Part shown: positions 1 through 7,519 of the stretch, piece after piece
Layout: each line of letters starts with the position of its first letter
How positions within the stretch are numbered: position 1 is the stretch's first letter
Origin: an uncultured Porphyromonadaceae bacterium
GTDB lineage: Bacteria > Bacteroidota > Bacteroidia > Bacteroidales > CAMTPD01
Length of the DNA: 7,519 bases
Direction of reading: 5' to 3'
Assembly (NCBI GenBank): GCA_947074265.1
Contig: CAMTPD010000055.1
Location: forward strand, 1 to 7,519
Program-made: the position numbers and the translations under genes
The notes under the pieces: generated by a model
Databases searched by the model: none
What the model was told of the DNA's origin: nothing
What the model saw: the letters and a program-made list of their open reading frames with translations, nothing else

Positions 1-79
1 TGTGATAAATTATCATTTTACAATAAGTTGCTTTGTAGTTGAGAGCAATCAATCTATTAACGGTTTTTATCGGTGCGTA

Positions 80-89
80 ATGCCGGCAT
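80..89. repeat. 10-bp perfect palindrome ATGCCGGCAT
   Basis: ATGCCGGCAT is a perfect inverted repeat and a GC-rich island in an AT-rich leader. It lies about 210 bp upstream of the candidate promoter. It could be half of a regulator site or simply chance; a 10-bp palindrome alone is weak evidence. Confidence 0.25.
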
Positions 90-163
90 CACAGAAGTAC
101 GAAAAGAGCAATGTTTTAACAGATTTGTTGATTAAGATTTATGAAATAGTGTATGTGATGGTT

Positions 164-173
164 TACTATAGTA
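164..173. repeat. 10-bp perfect palindrome TACTATAGTA
   Basis: TACTATAGTA is a perfect dyad that overlaps a second small palindrome, GTATAC, at 171-176. AT-rich palindromes are common by chance in such DNA. A regulator site is possible but not shown. Confidence 0.2.
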
Positions 174-298
174 TACTTGAAGACTTACTTTGTAATGGGT
201 TTTAATTCTGCTTATAGTGTTGTTTATTAGTGTTTTGGATGTTTGCGTCTATTTACTTTTACACTTTACCATGTTACTGCGCGTATTAATTGTTATTA

Positions 299-306
299 TA
301 CTTTTG
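299..306 (+). promoter_or_regulatory. Candidate Bacteroidota -7 promoter element (TACTTTTG) for the sus operon
   Basis: TACTTTTG matches the Bacteroides -7 consensus TAnnTTTG exactly. A -33 element (consensus TTTG) should lie 19-21 bp upstream. Only a degenerate sequence is there (GTTACTG at 273-279), so the promoter may be weak or activator-dependent, as expected for an inducible polysaccharide operon. Transcription would begin near 310-314, giving a 5' leader of about 40 nt before the ATG at 351. A poorer alternative is TACTTTTA at 254-261, with TTTG at 234-237 and a 16-bp spacer. The start site is inferred, not observed. Confidence 0.5.
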
Positions 307-350
307 TTTTGAAATTACGAGCGAATAAATAATTCAAATTTTGTCAAGCC

Positions 351-3300
351 ATGAAAATAAACCAACAAGGATGGAAAAAGTTTTTTTTCCTTTTTACGGG
401 ATTATTTATCCTACTCAATGCTTCCGCCCAAAGCAGTGGTAAGATAAATGTAAAAGGTGTCGTAAAAGACGAGATCGGGGAGCCTATTATCGGAGCAAGT
501 ATCTCTGAGAAAGGTGCGCCTACTAACGGAACCATTAGTGATATTGATGGGAATTTTACTCTCGATGTTGCTGCCAATGGAACTTTGCATGTATCATATA
601 TAGGATACATTACACAAGAAGTTCCGGTAAATGGAAAAGTAAACCACACAATTGTATTAAAAGAAAAAACAGAATTGCTCAACGAAGTCGTGGTTATCGG
701 TTACGGTAGCGTACGCAAAGAAGACCTTACCGGATCGGTTACCGCAATTAAAGTAGATGAATTAAACAAAGGGTTGTCTACTTCGCCTCAAGATTTGCTT
801 GGAGGTAAGATTGCCGGTGTATCCGTTATATCGGGTGGTGGCGAACCGGGTTCGGGTTCTACTATTCGCATTCGTGGCGGTTCGTCGTTGAGTGCAAAGA
901 ACGATCCGTTGATCGTAGTAGACGGTGTAATCCTTAGTAATGAAAATGTAGGAGGATTGTCTAACGGACTCAGCTCGATCAATCCTTCGGATATCGAAAC
1001 CTTTACCGTATTGAAAGACGCTTCTTCTACCGCTATCTACGGTTCGAGAGCATCCAACGGGGTTATTATTATTACTACGAAAAAAGGAAAATCAGGCAAG
1101 TTGAAAATCAACTATACGGGCAATGTCTCGGTAAGCTCACCGCGCAACAAATTTGATGTGCTTTCGGGCAATGAATACCGTGATCTTGTAAACGGAATGC
1201 CTTCGGCAACCGATGCAATGAAGCAAGCCTTGAATATGTATTCCGATACCAATACCGATTGGCAAGACCAAATCTATCGCACAGCGGTAAGCACCGACCA
1301 CAACGTAAGTATGTTTGGAGCGATCAAAGACATGCCTTTCCGTGCGTCGTTGGGCTATACCGACGAAAACGGTATCCTTAAAACATCAAACTTCCAACGT
1401 TACACCGGTAGTGTTTCGTTTACACCTGCGTTTTTCGACGATCACTTCAAAGTAAACCTTAACGCAAAGGGAAGTTACATCAAAAACAGATTTGCCAACA
1501 AAGGCGCCATCGGTTCGGCCGTATTTTACGATCCTACCAAACCGGTATATAACGACAATACCATCTACGGAGGTTACTATACTTGGACAAACGACGGCAC
1601 ACCCGACGGTCCGAAGAATAGCCAAGGAGCTATCAATCCCGTTTCAATGTTATACATGACAAGCGACCGCTCGAATGTAAAAACATTTGTAGGGAACATG
1701 CAATTCGACTACAAATTTCACTTCCTTCCGGAGTTGAGAGCCAACATGAACCTTGCTTACGACTACTCAAATAGCGACGGCAACCTAACCGTAGCTCCGA
1801 ATGCTCCTGCCGAATACGGTGAAGATAAAGATAAATCGGGTAGCCGCAGATACTACAACGAAACGTTCAAAAACAAGCTGATCGATATCTACCTGCAATA
1901 TGCAAAAGAGGTAACAGAGATCAGCAGTCGTTTCGATGTAATGGGCGGCTACTCGTATCAAAGCTATCAACAAGACAAAGACCGTGTGAAATACTATTTG
2001 TCGCGCGATCCTGAGAAATTTGGTGAAGAGACTTCGGTTATCGATCCTTTCTTCGACGATTCGAGAAAGTATGTATTGCTTTCTTTCTACGGCCGTGTCA
2101 ACTACTCGTTGATGGATAAATACCTGCTTACGTTTACACTTCGCGACGACGGTTCGTCTCGTTTTGCCAAGAAACACCGTTGGGGATTGTTCCCGTCGTT
2201 GGCTGCTGCATGGCGATTGAATCAAGAGTCGTTTATGAAAGACGCCGAGTTTCTTTCCGACTTAAAACTAAAACTGGGCTGGGGTAAAACCGGTCAGCAA
2301 GATATCTCAGACAATTGGTATCCAAGCCAACAAAGTTGGTCGTCGGGCAAAGGTGGCGCGATGTATCCTTTTTACGATGAAAACGGCAATGTAGAGTGGG
2401 TAAACGTAGTGAAACCTACTGCTGCCAATCCCGACTTGAAGTGGGAAACAACAACAACATGGAACGTAGGTATTGATTACGGTTTCTTGAATAACCGAAT
2501 CAACGGTACGTTGGATTACTACTACCGCAAAACAAACGACTTGCTTAATGCGGAAGTAAACGTTCCTGCCGGAACAAACTTTGCCGAATTGGTAGTAGCA
2601 AACATCGGTTCGCTTACCAACAAAGGGTTGGAATTCTCCATTACCGCAGTTCCTGTACAAACAAAAGACTTCACATGGGATGTAACTTACAATGTTGCTT
2701 GGAATAAGTCGCGCATTACTTCCCTTACATTCAACGATGCCATGGCTGTGTCGCCGGGCAAACGTTTCGAATCTACAGGTGGAAACGGAGCAAAGACGAT
2801 CAAAATACACAGTGTCGGTTATGCGCCGGGTTCTTTCTATGTGTACGAACAGATGTATGACGAAGCAGGCAAACCAATCGAAGGTGCGTATGTAGATCGC
2901 AACAACGACGGTGTTGTCAACGATAACGACTTGTATCAATTCAAGAAACCGGATGCGGATGTATTGATGGGTTTCAGCTCGAAGTTTACTTACAAAAACT
3001 GGGATCTTGGTTTCAATGGTCGCGCAAGCTTGGGCAACTATATGTACAATGCTACCGAGTCGAACAATGCGGGTCTTAACGTAAGTGCCTTGTTTGGTAA
3101 CAACAACTTGTCGAACCGTACGCCTTATGCACTTGAAAACGGCTTCAGCACACGCCAACGTCTATCAGACTTGTATGTCCTGCACGCATCGTTCCTAAAG
3201 ATCGACCACATCACACTAGGATATAGTTTCAAAACCAAATGGGTAAACGGTCGTGTATACGGAACCGTACAAAACCCAATCATCATTACCAAGTACAGAG

Positions 3301-3389
3301 GTCTTGATCCTGAGATTTCGGGAGGGATGGACAGAGAGTTGTATCCTCGTCCGGTACGTTATATGATGGGTGTTAATATCAACCTTTAA
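351..3389 (+). CDS. susC: SusC-like TonB-dependent outer-membrane oligosaccharide transporter
   Basis: This 1012-residue outer-membrane importer takes up malto-oligosaccharides, or a related glycan, using the proton motive force passed on by TonB. It works as a complex with the SusD-like lid encoded next. The start ATG is followed by a signal peptide: basic residues to K10, a Phe/Leu-rich core, and likely cleavage after A26 in ASA-QSS. Residues about 32-108 form a carboxypeptidase-regulatory-like beta domain ending at the SusC-family hinge NEVVVIGYG (111-119). The TonB plug follows, with IRIRGGSS (171-178) and LKDASSTAIYGSRASNG from 221. The rest is the beta barrel. There is no STN signalling domain, so it is probably not a self-regulating anti-sigma-linked transporter. 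An Asp/Asn-rich loop, DRNNDGVVNDND (849-860), looks like a calcium-binding turn. Length is normal for SusC (about 1000). The last residue is Leu rather than the aromatic usual at barrel ends. Family assignment is certain; the starch substrate is inferred from the neighbours. Confidence 0.95.
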   Translation: MKINQQGWKKFFFLFTGLFILLNASAQSSGKINVKGVVKDEIGEPIIGASISEKGAPTNGTISDIDGNFTLDVAANGTLHVSYIGYITQEVPVNGKVNHTIVLKEKTELLNEVVVIGYGSVRKEDLTGSVTAIKVDELNKGLSTSPQDLLGGKIAGVSVISGGGEPGSGSTIRIRGGSSLSAKNDPLIVVDGVILSNENVGGLSNGLSSINPSDIETFTVLKDASSTAIYGSRASNGVIIITTKKGKSGKLKINYTGNVSVSSPRNKFDVLSGNEYRDLVNGMPSATDAMKQALNMYSDTNTDWQDQIYRTAVSTDHNVSMFGAIKDMPFRASLGYTDENGILKTSNFQRYTGSVSFTPAFFDDHFKVNLNAKGSYIKNRFANKGAIGSAVFYDPTKPVYNDNTIYGGYYTWTNDGTPDGPKNSQGAINPVSMLYMTSDRSNVKTFVGNMQFDYKFHFLPELRANMNLAYDYSNSDGNLTVAPNAPAEYGEDKDKSGSRRYYNETFKNKLIDIYLQYAKEVTEISSRFDVMGGYSYQSYQQDKDRVKYYLSRDPEKFGEETSVIDPFFDDSRKYVLLSFYGRVNYSLMDKYLLTFTLRDDGSSRFAKKHRWGLFPSLAAAWRLNQESFMKDAEFLSDLKLKLGWGKTGQQDISDNWYPSQQSWSSGKGGAMYPFYDENGNVEWVNVVKPTAANPDLKWETTTTWNVGIDYGFLNNRINGTLDYYYRKTNDLLNAEVNVPAGTNFAELVVANIGSLTNKGLEFSITAVPVQTKDFTWDVTYNVAWNKSRITSLTFNDAMAVSPGKRFESTGGNGAKTIKIHSVGYAPGSFYVYEQMYDEAGKPIEGAYVDRNNDGVVNDNDLYQFKKPDADVLMGFSSKFTYKNWDLGFNGRASLGNYMYNATESNNAGLNVSALFGNNNLSNRTPYALENGFSTRQRLSDLYVLHASFLKIDHITLGYSFKTKWVNGRVYGTVQNPIIITKYRGLDPEISGGMDRELYPRPVRYMMGVNINL

Positions 3390-3400
3390 TTTGAGTCGTC

Positions 3401-5128
3401 ATGAATAAGCTTTTTAAAATAAAGAAACTGTTTTGGCTTTCGATCATCAGCTTGGCTATTTTCCCTTCTTGTATCAACGATCTTGATCAGGAGAAACCAA
3501 ACAACGAAGATGTAACTAACATCATCAACGAGCAAGGTGCCCGCTCATTTTTGGCAAAGATCTATTCGGGTTTCGGTTTGTCGAGCAATCAGGGACCGGC
3601 CGATGAGAATGACCTTACAGCTCCCGACGGAGACCAAGGTTCGCTGGTATTCTTGCGCGGTATGATTACCATGCAGGAGTTTCCTACCGACGAGGCCATC
3701 TGGAACTGGAAAGATGAAGGTATCGTGGAGCTTGTAAACGTAAACTGGGACTATACGACAAAATATGCCTACACGTTTTATCAACGTGCGATGTTGAACA
3801 TTCGCTATTGCCAAGAGTACTTGCGCATGTTTACGCCCGAAACCGGAATCAAAAACGTAGAGTTGTATCGCAACGAGGTGAGAGCCATGCGTGCGATGAA
3901 CTACTTCTACTTGATCGATTTGTATGGCAACCCGGGAAAAGTGTGGGACGATTCGCCACTCGACGACAAAGGTTGGTATCCTTCTCAAATGGGTCGCAAG
4001 GAGCTGTTTCAATTGGTGGTAGCAGATTTGGAAGATCTTGCCGCTAACAGCAATTTACCCGAAGTGCCTAGTGCCGCGACATACGGACGTATGACCAAAC
4101 CGGTGGTATGGACATTGCTTGCCAAACTATACCTAAATGCCGAAGTGTATGCGGGCGAGCCGATGTACGACAAAGCGGCATCGTATTGCCAAAAGGTAAT
4201 CAATGCCGGATTTGGTTTGGAAAAGAACTATGCCAACTTATTCTGTGGTGAAAACCATTTGTCGCCTATGCATGGAAATGAAATCATCTATGCCATTCCG
4301 TTTGATAATACCAATGCCAAAAGCTACGGTGGAACAAGCATGTTGATTGATGGTGCTTACGGAGGCGAGTTTAGTGGCAACTGGTTTGGTAGTAACAGTT
4401 CGGGCTGGACTTGCTTGAAGCCAAAAGAAACCTTGGTGCGCAAGTTTGATTATGCACCCGAAGCCGGACTAGACCGATTTAAAAGTAATACCCGATTGGA
4501 TAGCAGATATCTGTTCAACGACGTACTTACCTACGACAAAACGGGGGTAGATGCTCCCGATGCGGCATGGCCGTTTGATGAAAAAACAGGAGAGATCCTT
4601 TACGGTGTGAAGAAACGTCGCGAGATAGCGACCAAGCTTGCCGATTGGGATGCAGGTTTCCTTTGCTACAAATTTACCAACCTGGGTTGGGATCAGAAAA
4701 GGGTAACGCTTACAGATTTCCCAAATACAGACTTCGCGCTATTCCGCTTGGCAGATGTATACTTGATGTATGCCGAATGTGCGGTACGTGGTTACGGCGA
4801 CAAATCGTTGGCACTTACGTATGTGAATGCACTTCGTGCGAGAGCTTTCCGCGGTGATACATCGGTAGGTCAAATCGCAATGGGCGATCTTACTCCGGAG
4901 TTTGTGCTAGACGAACGTGCCCGCGAGTTGTATTGGGAAGGACATCGTCGTACCGACTTGATCCGTTTCGGTCTGTTTACACAAAACTATACATGGCCGT
5001 ATAAAGGTGGTGCCGAAGAAGGTATTTCCAACATCGACAAACGATACAATCTGTATCCGATTAGCGACAGGGACTTGACTTCGAATCCAAACCTTGTTCA
5101 GAATCCGGGTTATAAATCGATCAACTGA
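3401..5128 (+). CDS. susD: SusD-like starch-binding outer-membrane lipoprotein
   Basis: This 575-residue surface lipoprotein captures glycan and closes over the SusC barrel. A signal peptide with lipobox FPSC puts the lipidated Cys at residue 24, followed by INDLDQE, an acidic stretch typical of surface-exported Bacteroidota lipoproteins. Residues about 25-230 form the SusD N-terminal helical/TPR domain. The C-terminal SusD/RagB domain carries the hallmark RARELYWEGHRRTDLIRFG (506-524) and the TPR-like ALTYVNALRARAF before it. Residues D78, R86 and W103 have the same spacing as D73, R81 and W98 of the B. thetaiotaomicron SusD starch site as I remember it. Y309 and W328 or W336 could supply the other aromatics. 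The counterpart of its N101 is not obvious. The gene starts 11 bp after the susC-like stop, with no Shine-Dalgarno sequence, so the two are almost certainly cotranscribed. SusD-family membership is certain and starch specificity is likely. Confidence 0.95.
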   Translation: MNKLFKIKKLFWLSIISLAIFPSCINDLDQEKPNNEDVTNIINEQGARSFLAKIYSGFGLSSNQGPADENDLTAPDGDQGSLVFLRGMITMQEFPTDEAIWNWKDEGIVELVNVNWDYTTKYAYTFYQRAMLNIRYCQEYLRMFTPETGIKNVELYRNEVRAMRAMNYFYLIDLYGNPGKVWDDSPLDDKGWYPSQMGRKELFQLVVADLEDLAANSNLPEVPSAATYGRMTKPVVWTLLAKLYLNAEVYAGEPMYDKAASYCQKVINAGFGLEKNYANLFCGENHLSPMHGNEIIYAIPFDNTNAKSYGGTSMLIDGAYGGEFSGNWFGSNSSGWTCLKPKETLVRKFDYAPEAGLDRFKSNTRLDSRYLFNDVLTYDKTGVDAPDAAWPFDEKTGEILYGVKKRREIATKLADWDAGFLCYKFTNLGWDQKRVTLTDFPNTDFALFRLADVYLMYAECAVRGYGDKSLALTYVNALRARAFRGDTSVGQIAMGDLTPEFVLDERARELYWEGHRRTDLIRFGLFTQNYTWPYKGGAEEGISNIDKRYNLYPISDRDLTSNPNLVQNPGYKSIN

Positions 5129-5144
5129 TAAATCTGCTTGAATT

Positions 5145-6218
5145 ATGAAAAGAATAACAAACATCATAACGCTTATGGCGGTGGTACTTGCTTCGTTTGC
5201 CTGTACCGATGAGCACGATCCGGTATATGTGACCGGAGGAGAAAAGGCCGCACAAATTACACATCCTAAATCGGGCGACGCTTATGTGCTTGATAAAGCA
5301 AGCAAGTATGACGTATTGGACACGTTCACTTGGGGAGCTGCCGAATACGCACTGCCTACAGGGATTCGTTACATCCTCGAAATTGATAAAGCCGACGGTA
5401 CATTTGAGAGTCCGGTACGTTTGACTTCTCTTGCTGCCAACCAAGCTAGTTTTACCGTAGAGGAGATGAATAACGCATTGGGAAAATTAGGACTTACTCC
5501 GGGAGAGGAGAGCTCTATTCAAATGCGCCTTACGAGCAATGCTTACGGTGGTGAAGAGGGAAATGTTCCCTTAGAGGTTTTCCCGACGTTGCATTCGGAG
5601 ATTATTCAACTCACTGTAACGCCTTTTGAAGAAGACCGTGCTTATCCTGAGAATCTGTTTATGATCGGATCTGACTTTGGTGGCTGGAACTGGGACGATG
5701 CAGGTGTTGCGGAGATGGTTCCTGTGAATGGTAAGCCGGGCGAATTCTGGTGTATCCGCTATTTTAACGCAGGCAACGGATTCAAATGGGCTCCGAAACG
5801 TGCTTGGGCAAATGACTTCAGCGCGTTGGATACCAATACCGGCTTTATCCAAAAAGATGGTAACGCTATGGTTGAGGCGGATGGTTTGTATATGGTTTAT
5901 GTAAACATGAAGTCGGGCGAAATCTACATCGAACCGGCACAAGTATATGGTATGGGCGACTGCTTTGGCGGTTGGAGCGAACCGGTGTTGTTTGCAAACA
6001 ATGGTGAGGTAGCCGTAAGCACAACTGTTGGTGCAGGCGAACTTCGCTTGTATGCAGGATCAACGATAGCAACTTCCGACTGGTGGACACGTGAGTTTAT
6101 CATCATTGACGGACAAATTCTGTATCGTGGCAATGGCGGAGACCAAGAGCGTGTACAGGTTACCGGCGGAAAAACAGTAACACTAAACTTTAATGCCGGC
6201 ACAGGCACAGTAAAATAA
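5145..6218 (+). CDS. susE: SusE-like outer-membrane starch-binding lipoprotein with two binding modules
   Basis: This 357-residue surface lipoprotein binds starch without enzymatic activity and supports SusC/SusD uptake. The signal peptide ends in a lipobox with Cys20 (SFAC), followed by acidic TDEHD, consistent with export to the cell surface. Residues about 22-160 form the SusE N-terminal Ig-like domain. Two related carbohydrate-binding modules follow. The first begins near 169 (LFMIGSDFGGWNW) and the second near 267 (VYGMGDCFGGW); they share F-G-G-W about 96 residues apart. Candidate sugar-binding residues are W181 and W183 in the first module and the WW pair plus nearby Arg residues in the last 60 residues. 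It is about 30 residues shorter than my recollection of B. thetaiotaomicron SusE (387) and has two modules like SusE, not three like SusF. It starts 16 bp after the susD-like stop, so it is probably in the same operon. Confidence 0.88.
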   Translation: MKRITNIITLMAVVLASFACTDEHDPVYVTGGEKAAQITHPKSGDAYVLDKASKYDVLDTFTWGAAEYALPTGIRYILEIDKADGTFESPVRLTSLAANQASFTVEEMNNALGKLGLTPGEESSIQMRLTSNAYGGEEGNVPLEVFPTLHSEIIQLTVTPFEEDRAYPENLFMIGSDFGGWNWDDAGVAEMVPVNGKPGEFWCIRYFNAGNGFKWAPKRAWANDFSALDTNTGFIQKDGNAMVEADGLYMVYVNMKSGEIYIEPAQVYGMGDCFGGWSEPVLFANNGEVAVSTTVGAGELRLYAGSTIATSDWWTREFIIIDGQILYRGNGGDQERVQVTGGKTVTLNFNAGTGTVK

Positions 6219-6230
6219 TGAAGAATCTGA

Positions 6231-7519
<1,289 letters not shown>

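Larger units (their letters stand above)
1..350. other. AT-rich gene-free leader upstream of the susC-like gene
   Basis: This stretch is clearly richer in A and T than the genes that follow and has no convincing coding region. One short open frame covers 2-205 on the + strand, starting with GTG at the very window edge. Its 67-residue translation has no motif I recognise, and its codons are more AT-rich than those of the genes here. It is probably chance, though it could be the 3' tail of an upstream gene. The region holds a candidate promoter at 299-306, a 10-bp palindrome at 80-89 and another at 164-173. I see no tRNA, no recognisable riboswitch, no mobile-element end and no strong terminator. 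In B. thetaiotaomicron the equivalent region upstream of a sus operon responds to the maltose sensor SusR; I cannot identify a SusR site here. Confidence 0.6.

Noticed and set aside
1..350. Anti-sigma/ECF sigma regulatory pair or hybrid two-component regulator typical of some glycan loci
   Set aside because: No such coding sequence is present, and the SusC-like protein lacks the STN domain that would point to anti-sigma signalling.
1785..2225. 146-codon - strand open frame
   Set aside because: Antisense to the SusC-like gene, with no motif and no start context; a compositional shadow.
2307..3158. 283-codon open frame on the - strand inside the SusC-like gene
   Set aside because: It lies wholly antisense to a clear SusC barrel, is rich in Cys, Arg and Val as expected of antisense translation, and has no recognisable domain.
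3545..4012. 155-codon - strand open frame inside the SusD-like gene
   Set aside because: Antisense to strongly conserved SusD sequence; no independent coding signal.

Overview
The window is part of a polysaccharide utilization locus of the starch utilization system (Sus) type, from a member of the Bacteroidota, most likely the order Bacteroidales. Four signs point there: adjacent SusC and SusD genes; SusD and SusE lipoprotein signals; a Bacteroidota-type -7 promoter element (TAnnTTTG) with no Shine-Dalgarno sequence before any start codon; and a GH97 enzyme closely resembling SusB of Bacteroides thetaiotaomicron. I cannot fix genus or species. The resemblances are from memory, not from a database search.

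Layout, all on the + strand. Positions 1-350 are an AT-rich leader with no convincing gene, a good candidate promoter at 299-306 and two short dyads. A SusC-like TonB-dependent transporter follows at 351-3389, then a SusD-like starch-binding lipoprotein at 3401-5128 (11-bp gap) and a SusE-like starch-binding lipoprotein at 5145-6218 (16-bp gap). After a 65-bp gap holding a 9-bp stem-loop comes a GH97 alpha-glucosidase (SusB-like) at 6284, cut by the window end after 412 codons. The spacing suggests one operon read from the leader promoter.

How it would work together (known biology of the family applied to this locus): SusE and SusD hold starch or malto-oligosaccharides at the cell surface. 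SusD acts as the lid on the SusC barrel, and SusC imports the oligosaccharides using energy from TonB. The GH97 enzyme then releases glucose in the periplasm. A surface amylase (SusG-like GH13), a SusF homologue, a periplasmic SusA-like GH13 and a SusR-like regulator are not in the window and may lie outside it.

I found no evidence of a previously undescribed system. What deserves a second look is modest: the gene order (GH97 after susE), the inter-cistronic stem-loop, the leader, and a few residue-level departures from the best-studied homologues.
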